A stretch of 64,000 nucleotides of DNA from Saccharopolyspora erythraea (lineage in GTDB: Bacteria; Actinomycetota; Actinomycetes; Mycobacteriales; Pseudonocardiaceae), in assembly GCF_018141105.1 (NCBI RefSeq), contig NZ_CP054839.1, positions 1,798,001 through 1,862,000 of the forward strand, written 5' to 3'. The position numbers and the translations under genes are program-made. Positions 1-10,498 of the stretch are shown in pieces. Below the pieces are notes generated by a model. The model was not told where the DNA came from and searched no databases. It was given only the letters and a program-made list of their open reading frames with translations. The first letter of the stretch is position 1. The number at the start of each line of letters is the position of its first letter.

Positions 1-1365
1 CACCACCTTCGGGTCGGCGGCGTCCTGGGTGGCCTCCACGGCGTTGTCGATCAGGTTTCCGAGAATGGTGACCAGGTCGCGCGAGTCGACCTGGCCGCTC
101 ACCGAGTCGTCGATCTCGGTGTCCTCGCTGAGCACGACCTCCACACCCCGCTCGCTCGCCTCCGCGCTCTTGCCGAGCAGGACCGCCGCCAGCACCGGCT
201 CCGACACCGCGCCCACCACGCGGTCGGTGAGCTGCTGGGCGAGCTCGAGCTCGGCGGTGGCCAGGCCCGCGGCCTCCTCGGCCCGCCCCAGCTCGATCAG
301 CGAGACGACGGCGTGCAGCCGGTTCGCCGACTCGTGGGCCTGCGAGCGCAGCGACTCCGAGAAGCCGTGCAGGGTGTCGAGCTCCCCGCTGAGCGCCTGG
401 AGCTCGGTGTGGTCCCGCAGGGTCACCACGCTGCCGAGGTCGCGGCCCCCGCTGCGCACCGCCGAGGAGTTGACCAGCAGCACGCGGTCGTCGGTCAGGT
501 GGACCTCGTCGCGCACGGCGTGCCCGGATGCCAGGTCGTCGGCCAGCTGTTCGGGCAGCCCCAGCTCCGAAACCAGCGCTCCCTCCACCTCGGACGGCTG
601 TGCGGACAGCAGGAAGGCGGCGCCGTCGTTGCACAGGGTGACGCGTCCGGACGGCGAGACGAGCAGGAGACCTTCGCGCACCGCGTGCAGGATCGCGTCG
701 TGGTACTCGTACATCCGGCTCAGCTCGGCCGGGGTGAGCCCGTGGGTGTGGCGGGCGAGCCGCCTGTTGACCAGGTATGTCAGCGCCCCGCCCATGGCCA
801 GCGCGGCTGCCGCGACCAGCACCAGCGCGGTCACGTGGCCCCGAACCTCGGCGGTGAGCACCCGCATGTGGATGCCGACCGACACCAGTCCGCGCACCTG
901 CCCGCCGTCGCCGAAGACCGGGACGACCGCGCGCACCGACGGCCCGAGCGAGCCGGTGTAGGTCTCGGTGAACACCAGTCCCGTGCGGGCCTGGTCGATG
1001 TGGCCGATGAACGGCCGGCCGATGCGGGTGGGGTCGGGGTGGGTGTAGCGGATGCCCTCCGGCGTCATGATCGTCACGAACGCGACACCGGTGGCGGTGC
1101 GCACGTCCTCGGCGAGCGGCTGGAGCTCGGCGGAGGCGTCCGGGCGGCCCATCGCGGCGCGCACCGCGGGCAGCGACGCGACGGCCCGCGCCACCGACAC
1201 GACCTCGCCGGTGGCGGCGTCCTCGGCCTGGCGCCGCGCGTCGTACCAGGACAGCGCCGCGCCGCCGAGCACGACGAAGGCCACCACCACGATCTGCAGC
1301 ACGAACAGCCGCCTGGACAGGCTCCAGCCGCGGCCGGGCCGGTTCCGCGTCAGTTCCACGTGCAC
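1..1365 (-). CDS. CitA/DcuS-family sensor histidine kinase (3' end beyond window)
   Basis: The first 455 codons are present; the ATPase domain runs off the left edge. The reading has a cytoplasmic start, a first membrane segment at about residues 18-40, a periplasmic PAS-like sensor with the PxxxRIGxPF pattern typical of citrate/C4-dicarboxylate sensors, a second membrane segment near 180-200, a cytoplasmic PAS domain, and the kinase dimerisation helix with phospho-acceptor His in QAHESANRLH followed by the N-box LGNLIDNAVEAT. GTG at 1365 is chosen because GGAGG lies 8 bases upstream; a second GTG is at 1359. It diverges from the dicarboxylate symporter at 1741, so it probably senses an organic acid and controls that carrier through a response regulator expected just outside the window. 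Confidence 0.88.
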   Translation of the reverse strand, partial: MHVELTRNRPGRGWSLSRRLFVLQIVVVAFVVLGGAALSWYDARRQAEDAATGEVVSVARAVASLPAVRAAMGRPDASAELQPLAEDVRTATGVAFVTIMTPEGIRYTHPDPTRIGRPFIGHIDQARTGLVFTETYTGSLGPSVRAVVPVFGDGGQVRGLVSVGIHMRVLTAEVRGHVTALVLVAAAALAMGGALTYLVNRRLARHTHGLTPAELSRMYEYHDAILHAVREGLLLVSPSGRVTLCNDGAAFLLSAQPSEVEGALVSELGLPEQLADDLASGHAVRDEVHLTDDRVLLVNSSAVRSGGRDLGSVVTLRDHTELQALSGELDTLHGFSESLRSQAHESANRLHAVVSLIELGRAEEAAGLATAELELAQQLTDRVVGAVSEPVLAAVLLGKSAEASERGVEVVLSEDTEIDDSVSGQVDSRDLVTILGNLIDNAVEATQDAADPKVV

Positions 1366-1740
1366 ATCGGCTTCCTCCCACGGCTCCGGGGCGGGCGGCG
1401 ACACCAGCAGGTGACCGGGCGGGCGGTGGGCGAGGCCACCGGCACCCGCGGCCACCGGACCGGCAGCCGCGCCCGCGGCCCGGGCGGGCAGGTCGTGGCC
1501 GGTTTCCGGCGGTCCGGCACCGCCCGCGCAGACGCCGCGACACCGGGTCCGACCTGCGCTCGGGCCCAGCGCGCACCCTACTCCGCGACGCCGCGATCGG
1601 ACGCCGGTCGTTGTGAACACAATGAACACAAGCGTGACGGGGCCGATATCCAGCGCCGATAGTCTCATCCCAACACCGGCCGTGACCTGCGCCACGGCCG
1701 AGCAGACTCAAACGCCCGGTAGTCCAGTAGGAGATCAACT
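1366..1740. promoter_or_regulatory. Divergent promoter region with a tandem 9-mer (1614-1631)
   Basis: This 375-base stretch separates the kinase from the symporter and holds no credible gene. Within it TGAACACAA occurs twice back to back at 1614-1622 and 1623-1631, an AT-rich island in GC-rich DNA. Response regulators of the CitB/DcuR type often bind short direct repeats, so this is a candidate activator box for the symporter. A loose -10 (GATAGT, about 1655) follows. The binding role is inferred. Confidence 0.45.
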
Positions 1741-3129
1741 GTGGCAAGCAAAGACGCTGCGCCGCCCGGCACCCGCCGCCGGGACCGGACCCACTACCTC
1801 TACATCGCCGTGATCGTGGCGGTGCTGGCAGGCATCGCGGTCGGATTCGCCGCCCCGGACCTCGGGGTCGCCCTGAAACCACTGGGCACCGGGTTCGTCG
1901 ACCTGATCAAGATGATGATCTCGCCGGTCATCTTCTGCACCATCGTGCTCGGCGTGGGAGGCGTCCGGAAGGCCGCCAAGGTCGGCAAGGTCGGCGGCCT
2001 CGCGCTGGGGTACTTCATGGCCATGTCGCTGGTCGCGCTGATCATCGGCCTGATCGTCGGCAACTTCCTGCACCCCGGCGAGGGCCTGCAGATCACCGAC
2101 TCGCTGCGCGGCCAGGGCCAGGACCAGGCCGGTGAGGGAGCCAAGTCCACCACCGAGTTCCTGCTCGGGATCATCCCGGACACGCTGGTCTCGGCGCTGA
2201 CCGAGGGCGAGGTCCTGCAGACGCTGCTGGTCGCCCTGCTCGCCGGTTTCGCGTTGCAGGCCCTGGGCGACAAGGGCGCGCCGGTCCTGCGCGGCATCGA
2301 GCACGTCCAGCGCCTGGTGTTCAAGATCCTCGCGATGGTGATGTGGGCGGCCCCGGTCGGCGCCTTCGGCGCGATCGCCGCGGTGGTCGGCGCGACCGGC
2401 GTGGACGCGCTCAAGGGCCTCGCCGTGATCATGTTCGGCTTCTACCTGACGTGCCTGCTGTTCGTCTTCGTGATCCTCGGCCCGCTGCTGTGGTTCGCCG
2501 CCCGGGTGAGCCTGTTGAAGCTGCTGCGCTACCTGGGACGTGAGTTCCTGCTGATCGTCTCCACCTCGTCGTCGGAGGCCGCGCTGCCGCGGCTGATCGC
2601 GAAGATGGAGCACCTCGGCGTGAGCAAGCCGGTCGTCGGCATCACGGTGCCCACCGGGTACTCGTTCAACCTCGACGGCACCGCCATCTACCTCACGATG
2701 GCCTCGCTGTTCATCGCCAGCGCGATGGGCGACCCGCTGACGATCGGCGAGCAGATCTCGCTGCTGCTGTTCATGATCGTGGCCTCCAAGGGCGCGGCGG
2801 GCGTGAGCGGCGCGGGCCTGGCCACCCTGGCCGGCGGCCTGCAGTCGCACCGCCCCGAGCTGCTCGACGGCGTCGGCCTCATCGTCGGCATCGACCGCTT
2901 CATGTCCGAGGCCCGCGCACTGACCAACTTCGCGGGCAACGCGGTGGCCACGGTGCTGATCGGATCCTGGACCAAGGAGATCGACCGCACCCAGGTGCAG
3001 CGCGTGTTCTCCGGCGCGGACCCGTTCGACGAGCAGTCCTTCGCCGACGATTCCGACGGCGGGGGTTCCGGCGGCGAGGAGAAGCCGCCCGCGGGCGAGC
3101 AGACCGCGAAGGTCGGCGCCGACAAGTAG
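1741..3129 (+). CDS. dctA: Dicarboxylate/amino acid:cation symporter (DctA-like, DAACS family)
   Basis: A 462-residue polytopic membrane protein of the DAACS (SDF) family, which imports C4-dicarboxylates or acidic amino acids with Na+ or H+. Visible signatures are MISPVIFCTIVLGVGGV near residue 60 (DctA-like), the serine-rich re-entrant loop STSSSEAALPRL near 280, and GYSFNLDGTAIYLT near 305. The last 40 residues are hydrophilic and acidic, longer than in enteric DctA. GTG at 1741 is preceded by AGGAG with good spacing. It is divergent from a CitA/DcuS-type kinase, which favours dicarboxylate over glutamate as substrate. A hairpin terminator follows at once. Confidence 0.9.
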   Translation: MASKDAAPPGTRRRDRTHYLYIAVIVAVLAGIAVGFAAPDLGVALKPLGTGFVDLIKMMISPVIFCTIVLGVGGVRKAAKVGKVGGLALGYFMAMSLVALIIGLIVGNFLHPGEGLQITDSLRGQGQDQAGEGAKSTTEFLLGIIPDTLVSALTEGEVLQTLLVALLAGFALQALGDKGAPVLRGIEHVQRLVFKILAMVMWAAPVGAFGAIAAVVGATGVDALKGLAVIMFGFYLTCLLFVFVILGPLLWFAARVSLLKLLRYLGREFLLIVSTSSSEAALPRLIAKMEHLGVSKPVVGITVPTGYSFNLDGTAIYLTMASLFIASAMGDPLTIGEQISLLLFMIVASKGAAGVSGAGLATLAGGLQSHRPELLDGVGLIVGIDRFMSEARALTNFAGNAVATVLIGSWTKEIDRTQVQRVFSGADPFDEQSFADDSDGGGSGGEEKPPAGEQTAKVGADK

Positions 3130-3141
3130 TCGCGCAGACCG

Positions 3142-3173
3142 CGAAGGGGGCGTCCGGGTGGGCGCCCCCTTCG
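3142..3173 (+). terminator. Hairpin terminator after dctA
   Basis: A perfect 11-bp stem CGAAGGGGGCG / CGCCCCCTTCG with a 10-base loop, 12 bases after the dctA stop. There is no T-tract, as is usual for actinobacterial terminators. Confidence 0.75.
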
Positions 3174-3321
3174 ACGTTCGCGCGCGGCGGACTGCGCCCG
3201 GTGGCCGTTCGGGCGATCCTGTGCGCTACCGGCGGCGCGCGGTGTCGATCCGCGCGCTCCCCGTTCGTACAGGGGGTGGGACGCCGGCACGGGCCGGCGG
3301 CCGAGCCGAGGAGAGCCGACG

Positions 3322-3675
3322 ATGAAGCACTACCTGCTGAGCGTGTACCAGTCCGCCGGGGACCCGCCCCCGCCCGAGGTCCTCGACCCGGTCATGCGCG
3401 ATGTCGACGCCGTCAACGACGAGATGCGCGCCGCGGGGGCGTGGGTGTTCGCCGGCGGGCTGCACCCGCCGAGCACCGCGACAGTGCTGCGGTCGCAGGG
3501 CTCCGGAGTGCTCACCACGGACGGGCCGTTCGCCGAGGGCGAGGAGCCGCTGGGCGGCCTCGCCGTCATCAGGGCAGCCGACCTCGACGAGGCGCTGCGG
3601 TGGGGGCGCGAGCTCGCCCGCGCCACGACGCTGCCGATCGAGGTCCGCCCCTTCCACGACGAGCCCGAAAGCTGA
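3322..3675 (+). CDS. YCII/DGPF-domain protein
   Basis: A 117-residue protein of the YCII-related family, with the diagnostic DGPF signature in TTDGPFAEGEEPLGG around residue 70 and the MKHYLLSVY N-terminus. ATG at 3322 follows GAGGAGAG at good spacing. Members are small dimeric alpha-beta barrel proteins of unknown chemistry that are routinely encoded beside ECF42-group sigma factors, as here (the sigma gene starts 9 bases after this stop). It is therefore probably a partner or target of that sigma factor. Confidence 0.88.
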   Translation: MKHYLLSVYQSAGDPPPPEVLDPVMRDVDAVNDEMRAAGAWVFAGGLHPPSTATVLRSQGSGVLTTDGPFAEGEEPLGGLAVIRAADLDEALRWGRELARATTLPIEVRPFHDEPES

Positions 3676-3684
3676 CCGCGGGCC

Positions 3685-4908
3685 ATGCGGGAGGTTTCGC
3701 CGGCGGACGTCGAGCGCGTGTTCCGCGAGGAGTACGGGCGCGCCGTCGCAGTGCTCGCGGGCGTCTGCGGCGACATCGACCTCGCCGAGGAGGCCGTGCA
3801 GGAGGCATTCGCCGAGGCGGTCCGGCGCTGGCCTTCGTCCGGGCTGCCGCCCAGCCCCGCGGGCTGGATCATCACCACCGCCCGCAACCGCGCGATCGAC
3901 CGGCTGCGGCGCGAGTCCACGCGCAAAGACCGGCACGCCCAGGCCGCCCTGCTGCACGCCCGCGACGAAGATCCCGAGGAGGGGCCAGTGCGCGACGACC
4001 GGCTGCGCATGATCTTCACCTGCTGCCACCCGGCGCTGTCCACGAACGCACAGGTCGCGCTCACGCTGCGGCTGCTGGGCGGGCTCACCACCGCCGAGAT
4101 CGCCCGGGCGTTCCTGGCGCCGGAGCCGACCATGGCGCAGCGGCTGGTCCGCGCCAAGGGCAAGATCCGCGACGCCCGTATCCCCTACCGCGTGCCTGCC
4201 GAGGCCGAACTGCCGGACCGGCTGCGGTCGGTGCTCGCGGTGGTGTACCTGGTGTTCAACGAGGGCCACACCGCCAGCTCCGGCGAACGGCTCGTCCGCG
4301 AGGACCTGTGCGCGGAGGCGATCCGGCTCGGCAGGCTGCTCGCCGAGCTGATGCCCGACGAGCCCGAGATGCTGGGACTGCTCGCGCTGATGCTGCTCGT
4401 CGAGTCCCGGCGGGCGGTGCGCACCACCTCCGACGGCGCCCTGGTGCGTCTGTCCGAACAGGACCGCGCACGCTGGGACCGGGCGCTGGTCGCCGAGGGG
4501 CAGGCCATCGTCCGGCGGTGCCTGCGGATCGGCAGGCCCGGCCCCTACCAGATCCAGGCGGCGATCAACGCCGTCCACAGCGACGCGGCATCGGCGGACG
4601 GCACCGACTGGCGGCAGATCGTGCTGCTCTACGACCAGCTCATGGCGGTGGCACCCAGCCCGGTCGTGGCGCTCAACCGGGCGGTGGCGGTGGCCGAGGT
4701 GGACGGCGCGGAGGTCGCGCTGGGGCTCGTCGATGCCCTGGACCTCGACGCCTACCACCTGTTCCACGCCGTCCGCGCCGACCTGCTGCGCAGGCTCGGC
4801 CGCACCGGCGAGGCCGCCGCGGCGTACGAGGCGGCCATCGCGCGGACCGCGAACGACGCGGAGCGCGAGCACCTGCGACGCGGGCTCCGGTCGCTCGCTC
4901 CGAGCTGA
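3685..4908 (+). CDS. ECF42-type RNA polymerase sigma factor with long C-terminal extension
   Basis: A 407-residue sigma-70-family protein. Region 2 lies in residues 10-75 ([15 protein letters not shown], then [14 protein letters not shown]) and region 4 near 115-165 ([19 protein letters not shown]). The following roughly 230-residue helical, TPR-like extension is typical of the ECF42 group and replaces a classical anti-sigma partner; none is encoded nearby. It forms an operon with the YCII protein. No strong ribosome-binding site precedes ATG 3685, so translation may be coupled to the upstream gene. ECF42 factors are thought to control their DGPF neighbours; the stimulus here is unknown. Confidence 0.87.
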   Translation: MREVSPADVERVFREEYGRAVAVLAGVCGDIDLAEEAVQEAFAEAVRRWPSSGLPPSPAGWIITTARNRAIDRLRRESTRKDRHAQAALLHARDEDPEEGPVRDDRLRMIFTCCHPALSTNAQVALTLRLLGGLTTAEIARAFLAPEPTMAQRLVRAKGKIRDARIPYRVPAEAELPDRLRSVLAVVYLVFNEGHTASSGERLVREDLCAEAIRLGRLLAELMPDEPEMLGLLALMLLVESRRAVRTTSDGALVRLSEQDRARWDRALVAEGQAIVRRCLRIGRPGPYQIQAAINAVHSDAASADGTDWRQIVLLYDQLMAVAPSPVVALNRAVAVAEVDGAEVALGLVDALDLDAYHLFHAVRADLLRRLGRTGEAAAAYEAAIARTANDAEREHLRRGLRSLAPS

Positions 4909-4929
4909 ACCAGGACATCGGGGAGCCCG

Positions 4930-4980
4930 CGCCTCCGGGAATCCAGCGGCTCCGGGGAACCAGCGCCTCCGGGGAACCAG
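4930..4980. repeat. 17-bp imperfect tandem repeat, three copies
   Basis: Units CGCCTCCGGGAATCCAG, CGGCTCCGGGGAACCAG and CGCCTCCGGGGAACCAG occupy 4930-4946, 4947-4963 and 4964-4980. A decayed fourth unit may follow. It lies just after the sigma-factor stop codon. No function is apparent. Confidence 0.7.
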
Positions 4981-5064
4981 CGGGTCCGTGGCGAGGTTTC
5001 CGGGCGGAGTGGGCACCACCGTCACCCGTTCGGGCGCAAGCCTGCCCGGACGCTTCCCGCCGGG

Positions 5065-5123
5065 TTGACAAGCCTTCCAATCGGGCTATTCTCAACTCAT
5101 CGGTTGATTAACCAGGTGGTTGA
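5065..5123 (+). promoter_or_regulatory. arsR promoter and putative self-operator
   Basis: TTGACA (5065-5070) and TATTCT (5087-5092), 16 bases apart, make a near-consensus sigma-70-type promoter. Downstream of it the sequence carries GGTTGA at 5102-5107 and again at 5118-5123 abutting the ATG, plus the inverted pair TCAAC-N6-GTTGA. These are good candidates for ArsR binding at the transcription start, which would give autoregulation. Confidence 0.6.
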
Positions 5124-5468
5124 ATGCCAGGCGACCCACTCAGCGACGTCTTCGCGGCTCTCGCCGACCCCACCCGCCGCGCCATCCTGGCCCGGCTGGC
5201 GGAGGGCGAGGCCACGGTCAACGAGCTGGCCGCACCGTTCCCGATGAGCCTGCAGGCGGTCTCCAAGCACCTGAAGGTGCTGGAACGAGCGGGGCTGATC
5301 TCCCGGGGACGCGACGCGCAATGGCGGCCCTGCCGGTTCGAGCCGGCACCGCTGCGCGAGGTCGCGGACTGGGCGGAGCAGTACCGCAGGTTCTGGGAGG
5401 AGCGCTACGCGCAGCTCGACAGCTACCTGCTGGAGATGAAGGAGAACAGCGATGAGCCCGACCAATGA
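5124..5468 (+). CDS. ArsR-family winged-helix regulator
   Basis: A 114-residue ArsR-type HTH protein: LADPTRRAILARLAEGEATVNELA, then recognition helix MSLQAVSKHLKVLERAGLI at about 40-58. The cysteine pairs of metal-sensing ArsR proteins are absent, so it belongs to the metal-independent group that controls SRPBCC/AHSA1 genes. It overlaps that downstream gene by 17 bases, which suggests translational coupling. It most likely represses its own two-gene operon. Confidence 0.9.
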   Translation: MPGDPLSDVFAALADPTRRAILARLAEGEATVNELAAPFPMSLQAVSKHLKVLERAGLISRGRDAQWRPCRFEPAPLREVADWAEQYRRFWEERYAQLDSYLLEMKENSDEPDQ

Positions 5469-5925
5469 CCTCGTCGTGACCACGCCGTCGGACCTGGAGA
5501 TCCGCATGTCCCGGGTCTTCGACGCGCCGCGGGACCTGGTGTTTCTCGCGCACAGCAAGTGCGAGCACATGAAGCGGTGGTGGGGGCGCGGCAACCCGTT
5601 GGACTGCGAGATGGACTTCCGCCCCGGCGGCAGGTACCGGTTCGTCGAGCACGCGCCCGACGGCGAGGACTACGCGTTCCGCGGTGAGTATCTGGAGATC
5701 GTGGAGCCGGAGAAGCTCTCCTACACCTTCGAGTTCGAGGGGATGCCGGGCCACGTGTGCGTCGACACGCTGCTGTTCGAGGAGCACGACGGCAAGACGA
5801 CGCTGACCAGCACCACGCGCTTCGACTCCGTCGAGGACCGCGACGGGATGATCGAATCCGGCATGGAGGAAGGCGCGAACGAGTCGATGCGCGCTCTCGA
5901 CGCGTTGCTGGCGACCTGGAAGTGA
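5452..5925 (+). CDS. SRPBCC/AHSA1-family protein
   Basis: A 157-residue START-like fold protein: the AHSA1 opening TPSDLEIRMSRVFDAPRDLVF, WWGRGNPLDCEMDFRPGGRYRF near 40-60, and the C-terminal helix EEGANESMRALDALLATWK. The family binds hydrophobic ligands in a deep cavity, and actinobacteria encode many paralogues with an ArsR partner. It is co-transcribed with, and overlaps, the ArsR gene. The ligand is unknown. Confidence 0.9.
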   Translation: MSPTNDLVVTTPSDLEIRMSRVFDAPRDLVFLAHSKCEHMKRWWGRGNPLDCEMDFRPGGRYRFVEHAPDGEDYAFRGEYLEIVEPEKLSYTFEFEGMPGHVCVDTLLFEEHDGKTTLTSTTRFDSVEDRDGMIESGMEEGANESMRALDALLATWK

Positions 5926-5983
5926 CATCGTCGCCGCGGTGCCGCCGTCCATCACGGGCGACGGCAACGCGGCAGGCCCTGCC

Positions 5984-6142
5984 TCAGCCCCAGACCAGCC
6001 AGCCGAGCCCGCCGGCGACCGCCATGATCGCGAGGACGCCCAGCACCACGGCCATGAAGCGGTTGTTCTTCCACGTCGAGTAGGCGCCACCGACCAGGAA
6101 GCCGCCGATTCCGAGCAGGATGATCGGGAGGTAGTCCCGCAC
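5984..6142 (-). CDS. Small two-helix membrane protein (52 aa)
   Basis: A short gene with GTG at 6142 preceded by GAGAGGGGAG. The product begins VRDYLPIILLGIGGFLVGGAY and has a first hydrophobic helix at about 5-21, a short polar turn STWKNNR, and a second helix at about 30-50 ending in WLVWG. It is convergent with the SRPBCC gene. I do not recognise the family; a clear ribosome-binding site and clean two-helix layout support it as real. Confidence 0.6.
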   Translation of the reverse strand: MRDYLPIILLGIGGFLVGGAYSTWKNNRFMAVVLGVLAIMAVAGGLGWLVWG

Positions 6143-6331
6143 GCCGCACTCCCCTCTCAAGTGCCGCCCAGGCTACCCAGGGACCGCGGGAAGCCCGGCC
6201 CGCACCCGGCTCGAGGCCACTTGGAGCAATGGCGCCGGGACTGACGGCGCCGCGAAGTTCGCCACGCGGCCCGTCGTTCCCGCCCGGTCCGCCGATTCTC
6301 CGTTCCTCCGCTTCTCCGAGCCCGTTAGCCC

Positions 6332-8410
6332 TCAGCCCGTCACGCCCGGGGCGCCGTTCTCCACGCGTCCGGTGATCCTGCGGCGGAACGTCCGGTCCTG
6401 CGCCGCCGTCACCTCCACGTCGTACCAGCCCTGGTCGGTCGGCCACTCGACGGTCTGCGCGCCGCCCGCGGGGAGGCGCACCTCGCGTTCTTCGCCCGGT
6501 GCGTAGCCGAGAGCCCGCAGCCGCAGCGTGATCCCGTCACGACCGGCGTTGCGCAGTTCCAACGCCAGCCCACCGGTTCGGGCGTCCGGCCGCGATGCGA
6601 CGTCCACGCCCGCGGCCCTGCCCGCCGCGGAACCGCTGAGCTGGAACCAGAACCGGTTCGGCCCCTGCAGCGCGAGCTCGTAGTCCCCCGGCAGCTCCTC
6701 GACGTGTTCACCCTGGACGTCGACGTGCTTGGGCGTGGGGAGCTCCCCGGCGTAGGAGTACAGCGCGAAGTGCGCCGACGACGTTCCGCTGTTGGCCAGT
6801 CGGAGGACGAGCTTGCCGTCGGCCACCGAGCCCGACGCGGCGGGCTGGTACGGCAGCGCACGTGCGGGCCGCTTTCCCTGCTCCTGCAAAGGAAGCCGCT
6901 GCTCCTCCGGCGGCTTCGGGTGCCAGCGGTCGACGGGTTCCGGGACCGCGCCCGGCTTATCCGGCGCGGGCGGCTTCCCGGCGGCCTCGAAGTCGAACAC
7001 CGACAGCAGGTCACCGCACGTCCTGCGCCGCCACGCGCTGATGTTGGGCTCCTCGACGCCCGTCCACCGCTCCAGGAACCGCAGCACCGAGGTGTGGTCG
7101 AAGACCTGCGAGTCGACGTGCCCGCCGATCGTCCACGGCGACACCACGGTCATCGGCACCCGCGGGCCGAGACCGATGGGCTGACCGTCGTACCAGTCCT
7201 CGGTCTCCGACTCCGGCGGCACCGGCGGCGGCACGTGGTCGAAGAAGCCGTCGTTCTCGTCGAAGTTGAGCAGCAGCACGGTCTTCGACCACACCTGCGG
7301 GTCGGACGCGACGGCGTCGAGCACGTCGAAGACCAGGTTCGCGCTGCCCACCGGCGTCGAGCTGCCCGGGTGCTCGGAGTCCACAGCGGACGGAACGAGC
7401 CAGGTGACCTTCGGCAGCCTGCCGGACGCGATGTCGTCGCGCAGGCGGCGGACCAGCGTTTCGGGCTCGCTGCGGTACATCGCGCGGTCGAACAGCCGCC
7501 GCTCGGCGTCGGTCAGCTTCGCCCGGCCGGACTCGAACTGCGCGAGCAGCTTCCGCCTCTCCGGCTCGGGCTTGTCGAACAGGGCGGTGTAGAACTCCTC
7601 GGTCGTGCGGTAAGCGCCCTCGACCTCGGCGAGGATCTTGTGCCCGATCGCCTTGAACGGCTTGAAGTACTCGACCGCGTTGTCGGTGAAGTTGTCCCAC
7701 TCCTGGTAGATCCGCCAGGAGACACCCGCCTGCTCCAGCCGTTCCGGGTAGGTGGTCCAGTCGTAGCCTGGGTGGGCGTAGTCGTAGGCGGCGTTGGTGA
7801 CCGCGCGCTGCTCCGTACCCGGCTCGTAGCCGACCTTCCCGGTCCACAGGTAGGTCCGGTTCGGGTTGGTGGAGCCGAAGACCGAGCAGTGGTAGGCGTC
7901 GCAGATGGTGAAGGTGTCGGCGAGCTCGTACTGCAGCGGGATGTCGCGGCGCTCGTAGTGGGTCATCGTCGCGGCGGTCTTGGCCGCGATCCAGTCGTCG
8001 AGCCAACCCCCGGCCCACGCCTTGCCCGAACCGGCCCAGCTGTGGTCGAGGTCGCCGAGGTACTGGATGTCCGACACCGGACGCCCCTCGCTCTCGGCAC
8101 CCTGGCGCAGCGAGAACGGCAGCACCGAGCCGCCCGGCCCCTGCTGCTCGAACACCGTGCCGCCCCCGGGCAGCGCCAGCGGCACGCGGTCCCCGTACCC
8201 GCGCACCCCGCGCATCGTGCCGAAGTAGTGGTCGAACGATCGGTTCTCCTGCATCAGCACGATGACGTGCTCGACGGCGTCGAGCCCGCCGGCCGGCACC
8301 GGCCGCGCCATCGCGCGGTGCAGCGACGGCGGCAGGAGCGAACCGGCCGCGGCAGCGCCGAGCGCCCCGGCGGAGCCCGCCAGCACCCGGCGTCGGGAAA
8401 TCTCAGTCAC
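6332..8410 (-). CDS. plcC: Tat-exported phosphocholine-specific phospholipase C
   Basis: A 692-residue enzyme of the acid-phosphatase/phospholipase C superfamily that hydrolyses phosphatidylcholine or sphingomyelin outside the cell. The N-terminus TEISRRRVLAGSAGALGAAAA is a twin-arginine signal, which fixes the start at GTG 8410 rather than further upstream. The catalytic opening IVLMQENRSFDHYFG lies near residue 55, with metal-binding NFDENDGFFDHVPPP in the middle and FDHTSVLRFLERWTG further on. Two C-terminal beta domains (about 480-690) match the family layout. It stands alone, so it is a secreted phosphate or lipid scavenger. Confidence 0.9.
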   Translation of the reverse strand: MTEISRRRVLAGSAGALGAAAAGSLLPPSLHRAMARPVPAGGLDAVEHVIVLMQENRSFDHYFGTMRGVRGYGDRVPLALPGGGTVFEQQGPGGSVLPFSLRQGAESEGRPVSDIQYLGDLDHSWAGSGKAWAGGWLDDWIAAKTAATMTHYERRDIPLQYELADTFTICDAYHCSVFGSTNPNRTYLWTGKVGYEPGTEQRAVTNAAYDYAHPGYDWTTYPERLEQAGVSWRIYQEWDNFTDNAVEYFKPFKAIGHKILAEVEGAYRTTEEFYTALFDKPEPERRKLLAQFESGRAKLTDAERRLFDRAMYRSEPETLVRRLRDDIASGRLPKVTWLVPSAVDSEHPGSSTPVGSANLVFDVLDAVASDPQVWSKTVLLLNFDENDGFFDHVPPPVPPESETEDWYDGQPIGLGPRVPMTVVSPWTIGGHVDSQVFDHTSVLRFLERWTGVEEPNISAWRRRTCGDLLSVFDFEAAGKPPAPDKPGAVPEPVDRWHPKPPEEQRLPLQEQGKRPARALPYQPAASGSVADGKLVLRLANSGTSSAHFALYSYAGELPTPKHVDVQGEHVEELPGDYELALQGPNRFWFQLSGSAAGRAAGVDVASRPDARTGGLALELRNAGRDGITLRLRALGYAPGEEREVRLPAGGAQTVEWPTDQGWYDVEVTAAQDRTFRRRITGRVENGAPGVTG

Positions 8411-8612
8411 GAGTGGCCATGCTGTCCCGAGAAGGCCACGCGGGGTAGACCCGAAAGTAGCGCAGGCGTGAACACGCCAAGTGCTGCGCATGGCTCACAG
8501 CCCGAAACGGGCAGCACCGGGTACGGCTTTCCGACGTCCCAGGACGCCGAGATGGCGGAGGACGTTGCCCCTGACGCGCCATCCGCCCTTTCAGCCCGCC
8601 GCGGACGGGCTG

Positions 8613-8638
8613 GGGGCGCCGGAAAGACACGGCGCCCC
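8613..8638 (-). terminator. Hairpin terminator after hisB
   Basis: A perfect 9-bp stem GGGGCGCCG / CGGCGCCCC with an 8-base loop, 15 bases past the hisB stop on the minus strand. It closes the his operon. Confidence 0.7.
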
Positions 8639-8653
8639 ACTGCTCGATCCGAA

Positions 8654-10467
<1,814 letters not shown>

Positions 10468-10498
10468 TCACGGGTTCGGATGCCAAACCGTCCACTCC

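Noticed and set aside
29-1662. Long plus-strand frames opposite the left-edge kinase
   Set aside because: They are GC-driven shadows; the minus-strand frame has membrane helices, PAS domains and a histidine box.
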